From the NCBI GenBank assembly GCA_022842205.1, contig JALHQA010000002.1, positions 124,001 to 188,000 of the forward strand: 64,000 nucleotides of DNA, in the 5' to 3' direction. This document shows positions 56,704 through 64,000 of this stretch, in pieces. This DNA is from Hyphomicrobiales bacterium (GTDB taxonomy: Bacteria > Pseudomonadota > Alphaproteobacteria > Rhizobiales > Methylopilaceae). The notes beneath the pieces were generated by a model, which was not told the origin of the DNA, did no database searches, and saw only the letters and a list, made by a program, of their open reading frames with translations. Position numbers and translations under genes: made by a program. Within the stretch, counting starts at the first letter, position 1. Each line of letters opens with the position of its first letter.

Positions 56704-57038
56704 GAAGGGGCTGGTTCCGGCGGGCGGCAAAGTCTCCGGAGCTTGTATCCGCTCTCTCCGGCAGAAACCAAATAGCTCCGGCTTCAACTCGCCGTGACAC
56801 CCGATGCGGCGGACTGCCGCTTCCGTGGGCCGGCGCCGCCTGAGCGGTCCGCATTGGTCCGAAATCGTGGCTGCGGCGTCTAGTCGTTTGATTCAGTGGT
56901 CTCATTTAGCTAAACGGAACCATCGAACGGACCCGGTGAGAATCCGGGTGGCTCTTCCGGCCGCCAATCCGCCGGACCACGCAAAAGATCATGATGTGCC
57001 GATGGCGTCCTGCGCCGCGCCGTCATGCTGCGGTTTCC
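56704..57038. other. 335-bp intergenic region upstream of the SulP gene
   Basis: The gap between the divergent ccdA and sulP genes holds a GC-rich inverted repeat ATGCGG...CCGCAT near 56810-56860 and, at 56932-56948, the short palindrome CCCGGTGAGAATCCGGG, which resembles one helix of cobalamin riboswitches. The rest of a cobalamin riboswitch is not convincing. I see no gene; both flanking promoters must lie here. Confidence 0.5.
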
Positions 57039-58526
57039 ATGAACTTCATGTCTTCCTACGCCCGTGAATGGGCGCCCAATGTCACGCGCGAACTGTTGGC
57101 GGGCACCGTCGTCGCGCTTGCGCTTATTCCCGAAGCCATCGCTTTTTCCATTATCGCCGGCGTCGATCCGAAGGTCGGCCTTTATGCGTCATTCTGCATA
57201 GCCGTCGTCACGGCCTTCGCGGGCGGCCGTCCCGCGATGATCTCGGCCGCCACAGGCGCCATGGCCCTCGCGATGGTCACCCTGGTGAAGGATCACGGCG
57301 TCGGCTATCTGTTCGCGGCCACGATCCTCACCGGCATTATCCAGATCATCGCCAGTGTCATCCGGCTGGGAGACCTCATGCGCTTCGTGTCGCGCTCGGT
57401 CGTCACCGGTTTCGTCAACGCGCTGGCAATCCTGATCTTCCTCGCGCAGATGCCCCAGCTGATCGGTCAGGGCACGACCGTCTATGTAATGACGGCGGCA
57501 GGACTGGCCATCATCTACGTTTTTCCGTTCCTTACGAAGGCAGTGCCTTCGCCGCTGATCTGCATTGCGGTCCTCACGGCTGTCTCGATGTATCTCGGGC
57601 TCGGCGTGAACAAGGTCGGCGACATGGGCGCCCTTCCAAGCGAGTTGCCATGGATCGCGCTGCCCCAGGTCCCGCTGACGCTCGAAACGCTCATGATCAT
57701 CCTGCCTTATGCGCTGACGCTTGCGATGATCGGGCTTCTGGAAAGCCTTATGACCGCGGCGATCATCGACGAGATGACCGACACGACGTCGAACAAGAAC
57801 AGGGAATGCGCGGGTCAGGGACTGGCAAACGTAACTGCCGGCTTTTTCGGCGGCATGGCCGGCTGCGCGATGATCGGCCAGTCGGTCATCAACGTCACCT
57901 CGGGCGGGCGTGGCCGGCTTTCCACGTTCTGGGCCGGGGCGTTTCTGCTCTTCCTGATCGTCGTTCTCGGCCCTTACGTTTCGCAAATCCCGATGGCCGC
58001 GCTCGTCGCGGTCATGATCATGGTGTCCATCAGCACGTTCCAGTGGCGTTCCCTGAAAGCCTTGATGACGAACCCGCGGAGCTCAAGCTTTGTGATGCTT
58101 GGCACGGTCGCGGTCGTCGTCTTCACCCACGATCTGGCCAAGGGGGTCTTGTTCGGCGTCATCCTGAGCGGTCTGTTCTTCGCCCATAAAGTCACGCGAT
58201 TCTTCGGCGTCGCATCGGACCTCGATGCCGAATCCGGCGTGCGCACATATCGCGTCACAGGCCAGATCTTCTTCGCGACCGCCGAAGCTTTCCACTCGGC
58301 CTTCGACTTCCGCGAGGAAGAGCTGAAAGCCGTCGTCATCGATCTGCACGCCTCTCATTTCTGGGACATAACCAGCATAAGCGCGCTGGACCGCGTGGTC
58401 CTGAAGTTTCGCCATCACGACATTCCCGTCGAGATTGTCGGCATGAACGAGGCGACCGCAAGTATGGTCGAACGTCTGGCGACCTACACGGACGAGTCGG
58501 TGACGCTGATGCCGCTCGGGCATTAG
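57039..58526 (+). CDS. SulP family inorganic anion transporter
   Basis: A 495-residue transporter with about twelve to fourteen hydrophobic helices and a C-terminal STAS domain (about 400-490, [20 protein letters not shown]). SulP hallmarks are [20 protein letters not shown] near the N-terminus and [20 protein letters not shown] in the middle. Such proteins carry sulfate, bicarbonate or C4-dicarboxylates; the substrate is not decided, and no carbonic anhydrase gene is adjacent. An ATG at 57048 is an alternative start; SD is weak. Confidence 0.9.
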   Translation: MNFMSSYAREWAPNVTRELLAGTVVALALIPEAIAFSIIAGVDPKVGLYASFCIAVVTAFAGGRPAMISAATGAMALAMVTLVKDHGVGYLFAATILTGIIQIIASVIRLGDLMRFVSRSVVTGFVNALAILIFLAQMPQLIGQGTTVYVMTAAGLAIIYVFPFLTKAVPSPLICIAVLTAVSMYLGLGVNKVGDMGALPSELPWIALPQVPLTLETLMIILPYALTLAMIGLLESLMTAAIIDEMTDTTSNKNRECAGQGLANVTAGFFGGMAGCAMIGQSVINVTSGGRGRLSTFWAGAFLLFLIVVLGPYVSQIPMAALVAVMIMVSISTFQWRSLKALMTNPRSSSFVMLGTVAVVVFTHDLAKGVLFGVILSGLFFAHKVTRFFGVASDLDAESGVRTYRVTGQIFFATAEAFHSAFDFREEELKAVVIDLHASHFWDITSISALDRVVLKFRHHDIPVEIVGMNEATASMVERLATYTDESVTLMPLGH

Positions 58527-58540
58527 CGAATTAACGCAAT

Positions 58541-59377
58541 TCAGAGCGGCGTGCCGCCGTTCACATGCACGACCTGTCCGGTGATGTAGGAGGCCTCCTC
58601 CGTCGCCAGGAACAGGAACGCCGAGGCAACCTCGTTGGGCTGCCCGGCGCGCCCCATCGGCGTGTCCGTACCGAATTTCGCGACCTGCTCCTCGTCGAAG
58701 CTCGCCGGGATCAGCGGCGTCCAGATCGGCCCCGGCGCCACCGCATTGACGCGGATGCCCTTGTCGGCGAGCTGCTGCGACAGCGACCGCGTGAACGTCA
58801 CGGCGGCGCCGCGCGTCGCCGAATAATCGACGAGAATTTTATGTCCCTCGAACGCCGTGATCGACGCGGTGTTGAGGATCACCCCGCCTTTCTTGATGTG
58901 CTTCAGCGCCGCGCGCGTCACGAAAAGATAGGAGAAGATGTTGCTGCGGAAGGTGCGCTCGATCTGTTCGGGCGAAATGTCGGCAAAATCCTCGACGACA
59001 TGCTGCTCTGCGCAGTTGTTCATGAGGATGTCGATCTTGCCGAATGTCCTGACGGTCTCCTCGACCGCGCGATCCGCCTGCTCGGCGAAGCCCAGATCGC
59101 CCGTGATCGCCAGCGCCTTGCGCCCGCGTTTTTCGATCAGGCTCTTCGTTTCCTCGGCGTCCTTGTGTTCCTCGAGATAGACAAAGGCGATGTCCGCGCC
59201 CTCCTCCGCGAAGGCCAGCGCGGTCGCGCGCCCGATTCCGGAGTCGCCGCCCGTTATCAGCGCGACCTTGTTCTTGAGACGGTCGGTGCCCTTGAAGCGT
59301 GGCTCGAAATCCGGCGGCGGCACCATCTTGTATTCACGGCCGGGCTGGTGGTCCTGTTTCTGCGCGGGCTGGCCCAT
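58541..59377 (-). CDS. SDR family oxidoreductase (YghA/YhdF-like) with altered active site
   Basis: A 278-residue SDR of the stress-related YghA/YhdF group, with an N-terminal extension (QPAQKQDHQPG...PPPDFEPRFKGTDRL) typical of that group. VALITGGDSGIGRATALAFA binds the cofactor and NTASI supplies the catalytic Ser. The catalytic YxxxK reads YSATR in VDYSATRGAAVTF: the Lys is replaced by Arg (codon CGC). RVNAVAPGPIWTPLIP follows. ATG 59377 has an SD (GGGAG); the frame opens at 59401. It may have reduced or no classical activity. Confidence 0.88.
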   Translation of the reverse strand: MGQPAQKQDHQPGREYKMVPPPDFEPRFKGTDRLKNKVALITGGDSGIGRATALAFAEEGADIAFVYLEEHKDAEETKSLIEKRGRKALAITGDLGFAEQADRAVEETVRTFGKIDILMNNCAEQHVVEDFADISPEQIERTFRSNIFSYLFVTRAALKHIKKGGVILNTASITAFEGHKILVDYSATRGAAVTFTRSLSQQLADKGIRVNAVAPGPIWTPLIPASFDEEQVAKFGTDTPMGRAGQPNEVASAFLFLATEEASYITGQVVHVNGGTPL

Positions 59378-59485
59378 CTCTGTTCTCCCTTTGCGGGTCA
59401 ATCAAGGGATCAGCCTTTTGTTCCCCGCGCGCATTTTCGGGAACCAGGACGGCCTGGCGCCATTGGTCTTATGAAGGAGAAAGCG

Positions 59486-59557
59486 ATGCCTGGTATTTTG
59501 ATGTGGCTGATCGGGATTCCCATTCCCATTATCATTTTGCTCTACCTCCTCTTTTGA
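59486..59557 (+). CDS. 23-residue hydrophobic membrane peptide (PIPII type), copy 2
   Basis: Encodes 23 residues beginning MPGILMWLIGIPIPIII; it differs from copy 1 (42744-42815) at only four residues (Lys2/Pro, Leu6/Met, Ile18/Leu region), all conservative in hydrophobicity. The SD is strong (AAGGAG) and a terminator follows immediately. Two autonomous copies with matching length and core argue for a real, selected peptide, probably inserted in the inner membrane. Function unknown. Confidence 0.75.
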   Translation: MPGILMWLIGIPIPIIILLYLLF

Positions 59558-59562
59558 GGAGC

Positions 59563-59600
59563 GTCCCCGCCTCGATCTTGGAGGCGGGGACTTTGTATTT
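59563..59600 (+). terminator. Rho-independent terminator of peptide gene copy 2
   Basis: GTCCCCGCCTC and GAGGCGGGGAC form a perfect 11-bp stem with a 7-nt loop, followed by a T-rich run (TTTGTATTT). It starts 5 bp after the peptide stop. Confidence 0.88.
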
Positions 59601-59649
59601 ATGTCAGTGAAGGACCATGATATTCCGCAGGGCAATCCGCACCCCGGGA

Positions 59650-61050
59650 CTACTCCTTCCCCACTGGCGGCGGGGTCCATGAACCATCGATAATCGAAGT
59701 TTGCGGCCAATACGCCCGCAGGTAGAGCGAGAAGTCAGTTTGGGGAGCGGGCAGCCAGTTGGCCACCTTGTCATTTGAGGGGCGGGCCGCCTGGACATAA
59801 ATGGTAAGCGATCCGTCGTCGTTGTATTTGAGCGTCTTGTTCTTGGTGCCGAGTGAATAGCGGTTGATGTCGTTTGGAACGAAGAAGTGATGCGCGTCAT
59901 AAAGGGTCAGCGACCAGAAGCCATATACTGGAGGCGTCTGATCTTTCGGGAACGTGATGGTGTATACGTTGCTGCCGTTCAGGCGCGCGCCGGAATCGTC
60001 GAGATCCTGATAAAGATATTTCGTCTCGGCTGGCGCATTTACCAAGATATTGGACTTCGCGACTGCGGTACGCGCAAAATAATCCGTCCCGAACGCCGCA
60101 TTATTCGATGTGGTGCTCCAGTTGTTGGCAAGTTGGATGCCCCAATTGCGAAATTGCAGCAGTGGACTAATCAGTTCCTTTTCGGCCTTTTGTGCTTCGT
60201 CCGTCATCGCCGCCCTCAGGCTGGGGTTGTTCTGAGCCGCCGCCAGCACCGCGTTGATTTGTGCGTATCTCGCTTCTTCGCCGGGCAGAGGCGGTGCGTC
60301 TTTCAGCACGGCTGGAAGCTCGCCGAAGAATTTCTCGGGAAATACCCAGCGCGCTTCCTCGGAGCCGCCTTCGCCGGAAGGATTTCCGAGATTGGGCATC
60401 GTCCGCCAGTCATGTGTCTTCATTTTTCCGTCGAACTCCGCGAGCGGATAAATATCGATTTCAGATAGAACCTTTTGGATTGCCTCCCTGTCTTCCGGCG
60501 TATCGTCAAGAAACACGCGGGGAACAACAAAAGCGGTTCCTGTCCGCGTGCGGAAGACTTGTGTAATCCCTTTTGGAACCTCGCCGCGCCAGTCGTCGCG
60601 TGCAAGCAAGTAGAAGCCCGGCTGTGTCCCGTACATCTTTCCGATCGTCGCGAACCCATCCGTACGAAGATCAACGACCTGATACACCCAAAAGCGGTCA
60701 CCGAAATCCGGCACCTGAACCACGACGGGAGTTTCGTCCAATGCAGCGATACCAGCGCCATATGCGACGTCTTGGTTCGGGCATGCGACCCAACGTTGAT
60801 CCGGTTTCACATAGTCGCTGAGCATTACCATCATGTTCAGTGGCGCGAAGGGCAGCACACCATTCATCAGCCCGGGTTTGGATGCTTCGTTGAAAGCAAG
60901 CCGACGGTTATAGATGTTCATCATCGGCCATGCCCAGAAGTACGTGTCGCGCGCGACCATCCGGGCATAACCCTCCGTTATCTTTACGTCCGGGTCTGGT
61001 GCTGGTGGCATCGCAGCGGACCAATTCGGTGATGGCGCGACGGCTTTCAT
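59650..61050 (-). CDS. DUF1254/DUF1214 domain protein
   Basis: A 466-residue protein of the DUF1254 (N-terminal)-DUF1214 (C-terminal) architecture: ARDTYFWAWPMMNIYNRRLA and VACPNQDVAYGAG in the first part, GFWSLTLYDAHHFFVPND and SLTIYVQAARPS in the second. From the start chosen (61050; SD AAGGAGG) no signal peptide is seen, unlike the preceding gene. Function of these domains is not established. It lies 11 bp after the upstream DUF1254 gene, forming a two-gene unit of paralogues. Confidence 0.85.
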   Translation of the reverse strand: MKAVAPSPNWSAAMPPAPDPDVKITEGYARMVARDTYFWAWPMMNIYNRRLAFNEASKPGLMNGVLPFAPLNMMVMLSDYVKPDQRWVACPNQDVAYGAGIAALDETPVVVQVPDFGDRFWVYQVVDLRTDGFATIGKMYGTQPGFYLLARDDWRGEVPKGITQVFRTRTGTAFVVPRVFLDDTPEDREAIQKVLSEIDIYPLAEFDGKMKTHDWRTMPNLGNPSGEGGSEEARWVFPEKFFGELPAVLKDAPPLPGEEARYAQINAVLAAAQNNPSLRAAMTDEAQKAEKELISPLLQFRNWGIQLANNWSTTSNNAAFGTDYFARTAVAKSNILVNAPAETKYLYQDLDDSGARLNGSNVYTITFPKDQTPPVYGFWSLTLYDAHHFFVPNDINRYSLGTKNKTLKYNDDGSLTIYVQAARPSNDKVANWLPAPQTDFSLYLRAYWPQTSIIDGSWTPPPVGKE

Positions 61051-61061
61051 TTCCTGCCTCC

Positions 61062-62477
61062 TTACTGGGCGGCGAATTCTTCTGCGTCCGGCAATACCCA
61101 TTTCTTCTCGAAGAAGTCCGGCTTCGGCCCATACGCACGAAACATCAATTCGAATTTCCGCAACGGATCGGTCGGAACCCAGTTTGCTTCCTTGCCGGCG
61201 GGCGCTTTCGGTCCGAAATAGAGGTCGACGGAACCGTCTGGATTTTTTTGCACCTCGGCGGCGTTCGAGGCGCGGCTTGCACGGTCCATGTTCCGAACAA
61301 GCCCATGCGTCTGCCGGTCATAGACGGTGACCGACCAGTACTGATCGACCGGCGCGTTCGGCGGCACGGTCAGCTTGTAGGTATTGGCACCGTCGAGCGT
61401 CTCACCGTCCTTGTCCTTGGGCGTGAGCAGATAGAACTGCCCGGTACCGAGACGCTTGAGCCCGATATAGCCGAGCGTGTAAATCACGCCGCGCAGATCG
61501 GTCGGATATGTATCGGGGTCGGCGTAGCCTGAAGAAACGGCCTTCGCCAGCTCAGGCACTCCGCCTGGCCGCCAATGCGTTCCCGCGAAAAACGGGTCCC
61601 AGCCGGCCTCATACCGCGCGTCCAGCCATGCCTTCGCCTCCACCGCCGCGGCATCGAACAGAAGGCGCGTCTCGGTGTCCGGCTTGAACGGTTTTCCCTT
61701 CTCGATTCCAAGCGTGCGGAGCGGATCGATCATCGCCCGGTCGCGCGCGATCCACGGCTCCGTCTGCACGATCCGGTTCAGATGCTCGAAAAATGTCGAG
61801 TCGAAGCGGATTGTGGAATCGAACAGCACGTCCTTTGCATCGGTAAATACAGTAGCTGGCGGATTGGCTGCCGCAGATAACGGATAGACCTTGACTGTCT
61901 TACCGTATTCGATGGACTCCGCTACATCGGCGTCGCTGTGGCTCGCCATGTTGGAGCGGATTAAGGCGTACCCTGAATAGGTATCCGACTGAAGCGGCGT
62001 AAAGCCGTCGGGGACGGAACCCGAAAATCCGGGTGGAAGGACTACGAACTTGCCGCCCGCCCCCTTGTCGGCGCCCAGCAGCCCCACATCTTCCAGCGGC
62101 ATCTGCCATAGCGTCACGATATTGCCGTTGAGCGAACCACTGTCCCCCGCGGGCGGAACGTCGATAACGAACGGTCCCTCGCGCGTATCGAAGAACGTCA
62201 TGAAGTAGATCGTGTCGGGGTTCGGCGTCAGCGTCTGGTTTTTCCAGTCGAGCGCGCGGCCCCAATAGACCACCTGGCCGATCTTGCCGTCGGTCTGCGT
62301 CAGCATTTCCTGCAGCATCAGGTCGTAATTGACCGCCGGCATCCCCCAGATCACCGCTTCCACCGCGCGGCGCTCGATAGCACGCCAGTTCAGGTCGTCG
62401 GGTTCGAAACTCTGGGCCAATGCAGTGGACGCCGCGAGCGCAAGGGCAAGCGCACCGCCAAACAACGCGCGTTTCAT
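61062..62477 (-). CDS. Secreted DUF1254/DUF1214 domain protein
   Basis: A 471-residue paralogue of the next gene with a clear signal peptide (MKRALFGGALALALAASTALAQ). DUF1254 part: AVEAVIWGMPAVNYDLMLQE and TLTPNPDTIYFMTFFDTR; DUF1214 part: DQYWSVTVYDRQTHGLVRNM and DGSVDLYFGPKAP, ending FFEKKWVLPDAEEF. The fold is thought to be related to sugar-binding beta-sandwich proteins, but the role is unknown. First gene of the DUF1254 pair; its promoter region borders the second structured-RNA candidate. Confidence 0.87.
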   Translation of the reverse strand: MKRALFGGALALALAASTALAQSFEPDDLNWRAIERRAVEAVIWGMPAVNYDLMLQEMLTQTDGKIGQVVYWGRALDWKNQTLTPNPDTIYFMTFFDTREGPFVIDVPPAGDSGSLNGNIVTLWQMPLEDVGLLGADKGAGGKFVVLPPGFSGSVPDGFTPLQSDTYSGYALIRSNMASHSDADVAESIEYGKTVKVYPLSAAANPPATVFTDAKDVLFDSTIRFDSTFFEHLNRIVQTEPWIARDRAMIDPLRTLGIEKGKPFKPDTETRLLFDAAAVEAKAWLDARYEAGWDPFFAGTHWRPGGVPELAKAVSSGYADPDTYPTDLRGVIYTLGYIGLKRLGTGQFYLLTPKDKDGETLDGANTYKLTVPPNAPVDQYWSVTVYDRQTHGLVRNMDRASRASNAAEVQKNPDGSVDLYFGPKAPAGKEANWVPTDPLRKFELMFRAYGPKPDFFEKKWVLPDAEEFAAQ

Positions 62478-62563
62478 GGGATTCTCCGGGACATGGCGTG
62501 ACGGGACACTGTAGACGCGGCGATTGGGTAAGGCCGTTACGTAACAGTTACAGAACTTCTTTT

Positions 62564-62593
62564 CTTGACTTTATTCCTATGACCTGCTACACA
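62564..62593 (+). promoter_or_regulatory. Promoter of structured-RNA candidate, copy 2
   Basis: CTTGAC at 62564-62569, a 17-bp spacer and CTACAC at 62587-62592 closely match the rhizobial CTTGAC-N17-CTATAT promoter. The upstream block is identical to the one at 26578, while the -10 region differs. Confidence 0.65.
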
Positions 62594-62598
62594 GGGCG

Positions 62599-62996
62599 TG
62601 CTTTCGGTCACGGAGGGCGCGGTCATGAGGCGTTCTGGTTGCGGATCGGAAGTGCGGTGTTCGGCGAGGGGGTCGCTCCCTGAACCGAACGGCCCAAGGC
62701 GTGCGGTCCCGGCGGGCTCAGTACACCCGCCACAGGAGACCCCTGCGGTCGGCCGGCCCGTTAACCTCCAAACCGGGAGGCTAGAGGCTGGCACGGGGTC
62801 CCGTTAGTGGAGGCTACAAAGCTAAGCCTCCAGGGGCGAGCACGCAGCAAGCCGAAAAGACACCGTGCGCGGGACGCCGGAAGAACGGCTTCCCCGAGGT
62901 GAGTACCCAATTGATGTGGTCTTTCACTCTCTGACCACATCGCCGAGGGAGCGGCCAATCTCCCGGCGTCCCGCGCGCCCCTCCATTTCGGAGGGT
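62599..62996 (+). ncRNA. Structured non-coding RNA candidate, copy 2 (family not recognised)
   Basis: Same order of conserved islands as copy 1, with diverged sequence between them. The long stem pairs 62867-62884 with 62959-62976 (18 positions, one mismatch). The apical hairpin pairs GATGTGGTC (62913-62921) with GACCACATC (62933-62941): a completely different 9-bp stem in the same place as copy 1 (GGTTCGGTG/CACCGAACC). The TGGAGGC/GCCTCCA hairpin (62808-62814 with 62826-62832) differs from copy 1 by a compensated A-T to C-G pair. A CCCTCC...GGAGGG hairpin ends the element. These changes support selection on structure rather than protein. Confidence 0.62.
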
Positions 62997-63163
62997 GACG
63001 AGAGGACGAGGACCCGCCGGGGCGCAGAGCCCCGCGCATCGCATCCCTCCCAAACCGGAGAACAACGTCGTGCACGCATGCCTAGAGGAGACGTTCCCAG
63101 AACTACCATCTTGCGTACCCCCCTCCACCGGCCCACATTTCCTGCTGGATCGGAGGAATCGCG

Positions 63164-63604
63164 ATGAGTTACACGGGCGCTGCGGGCTATGACATGTCTC
63201 GGCTGGACGGTGTGCGCCGCAAGCGCATCATCGCTTTCCTGATCGATTTCACTCTGGTGCTGCTCATCAGCTTCGGCGTCGGCATCGTGGTGTTCTTCCT
63301 CGGCATCATCACGCTCGGCCTCGGCTGGGCGCTCTATGGCGGCATCATTCCCGCCGTCGCCATCTTCTATTCGGGGTTGTCCATCGGCAGCCGCGCCGCC
63401 ACGCCCGGCATGCGGACCGCAGGCCTCGTCTTCCGGCTCGACACGGGGGAGAAGCCCGGTTTCCTGCAGGGCGCGTTCCACGTCATCCTGTTCTATGTGA
63501 CGGTCAGCTTCACCGGCGGCCTGATCCTGCTCGTCACCTTCTTCAATTCCCGCAAGCGCCTGCTTCACGACATGCTGATCGGCGCCACGGTTGAGAATGA
63601 GTGA
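63164..63604 (+). CDS. RDD family membrane protein
   Basis: A 146-residue integral membrane protein with the RDD domain: RRKRIIAFLIDFTLVLLISF holds the family Arg/Asp pair, followed by helices around FFLGIITLGLGWALYGGIIP and VILFYVTVSFTGGLILLVTF. TPGMRTAGLVFR is the cytosolic RDD loop, and KRLLHDMLIG closes the domain. The SD is GGAGG, 9 nt before ATG. Molecular function of RDD proteins is mostly unknown (some carry ions or compatible solutes). It is transcribed toward bpt. Confidence 0.9.
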   Translation: MSYTGAAGYDMSRLDGVRRKRIIAFLIDFTLVLLISFGVGIVVFFLGIITLGLGWALYGGIIPAVAIFYSGLSIGSRAATPGMRTAGLVFRLDTGEKPGFLQGAFHVILFYVTVSFTGGLILLVTFFNSRKRLLHDMLIGATVENE

Positions 63605-63672
63605 CCGGACGATTGGGCAATCAATATTCCGATGCTACCCTTCCGTCAGTATTGGAGCTGTAATCTAGCGTC

Positions 63673-64000
63673 GTGACAGAACATCCGCGCGATACGCCAC
63701 AATTCTACCTGACGGCGCCTTCGCCGTGCCCCTATATTGCGGGGCAGACGGAACGTAAGGTATTTACGCATCTCGTCGGCGACCGCGCCATCGGCCTGAA
63801 CGACCTCCTCAGTCATGGCGGTTTCCGCCGCAGCCAGACCATCGCCTACCGTCCGGCCTGCGAGGGCTGCCAGGCCTGCGTCTCGGTTCGCGTGCTCGTC
63901 AACGAGTTCGACTGGTCGAAGGGCTTCCGTCGCATCCGCGATCAGAATTCCGATCTTGTCGGCGACATGCGCGCGGCCGTCCCCTCCGCCGACCAATATG
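63673..64000 (+). CDS. bpt: Aspartate/glutamate leucyltransferase Bpt (3' end cut by window)
   Basis: Aminoacyl-tRNA-protein transferase that puts Leu (or in related enzymes Arg) on N-terminal Asp/Glu of N-degron substrates. The first 109 residues, from a GTG start, read [20 protein letters not shown], then [20 protein letters not shown] and the family Cys motif [16 protein letters not shown]. The rest lies outside the window. In alphaproteobacteria this family is also annotated arginyltransferase; the donor cannot be settled from this part. Confidence 0.9.
   Translation, partial: MTEHPRDTPQFYLTAPSPCPYIAGQTERKVFTHLVGDRAIGLNDLLSHGGFRRSQTIAYRPACEGCQACVSVRVLVNEFDWSKGFRRIRDQNSDLVGDMRAAVPSADQY

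Larger units (their letters stand above)
62478..63163. other. 686-bp intergenic region with the second RNA candidate
   Basis: From the divergent DUF1254 start to the RDD gene this region holds the promoter and body of structured-RNA candidate copy 2 (62564 to about 62996), then about 165 bp without recognisable features before the RDD SD. Small open frames on both strands are not shared with copy 1 and are not called. Confidence 0.7.

Noticed and set aside
62600-63128. Open frames of 70-104 codons on both strands of RNA candidate copy 2
   Set aside because: The frames differ from those of copy 1 and cross paired regions; compositions are typical of random GC-rich frames.

Overview
The window is GC-rich, gene-dense chromosomal DNA of an alphaproteobacterium, most likely order Hyphomicrobiales (Rhizobiales). 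The gene content points there: a dcw cluster led by mraZ, an LpcC-like core mannosyltransferase, ExoD, DUF992, a BcsS-like protein, MatR-controlled malonate genes, and a liv transporter with a DUF6867 gene between livF and livJ. Palindromic repeats of the type common in Bradyrhizobium/Rhodopseudomonas relatives and CTTGAC-N17-type promoters agree. The genus cannot be fixed from sequence reading alone.

Layout. 1-5.0 kb: dcw cell-division/peptidoglycan cluster on the minus strand (mraZ-rsmH-ftsL-ftsI-murE, murE cut by the window edge), with three 10-bp-phased TGGG boxes upstream of mraZ. 5.1-13.1 kb: secreted nuclease, carA, a YqeY protein, a run of cell-wall enzymes (extensin-like protein, amidase, lytic transglycosylase), an EamA exporter and an MscS channel. 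13.1-18.6 kb: RNase P RNA, an SDR, carB and greA. 18.7-26.6 kb: a surface-polysaccharide (LPS core) glycosyltransferase cluster with an AT-rich insert at about 23.4-25.9 kb. 26.6-27.2 kb: a structured-RNA candidate and a 108-bp palindromic repeat. 27.3-37 kb: trxB, a LysR regulator, an EF-G-like GTPase, DUF992, aspartate aminotransferase, GST, a sugar epimerase, map and radC. 36.6-40.3 kb: matR facing a fused malonyl-CoA decarboxylase/malonyl-CoA synthetase gene across a perfect palindromic operator. 40.3-50 kb: methyltransferase, AraC and MerR regulators, a 23-residue membrane peptide, a dehydrogenase, ExoD, a Pho-box-preceded phytase-like esterase, a BcsS-like protein and an orphan FlhB-C/FliK-like pair. 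50-56 kb: complete branched-chain amino acid ABC transporter (livHMGF, DUF6867, lipoprotein livJ). 56-64 kb: CcdA, SulP, an SDR, a second copy of the 23-residue peptide gene, two tandem DUF1254 genes, a second copy of the structured-RNA candidate, an RDD protein and the start of bpt.

The most notable signal is a pair of diverged, intergenic, roughly 380-400 nt elements (26.6-27.0 kb and 62.57-63.0 kb). Both start at the same CTTGACTTTATTCCTAT promoter block. They share conserved sequence islands and fold into the same helices, with compensatory base changes in at least two hairpins. I do not recognise the RNA family. Also notable are the MatA-MatB fusion, the duplicated peptide gene with its own SD and terminator, and several hairpins that contain a gene's Shine-Dalgarno sequence.
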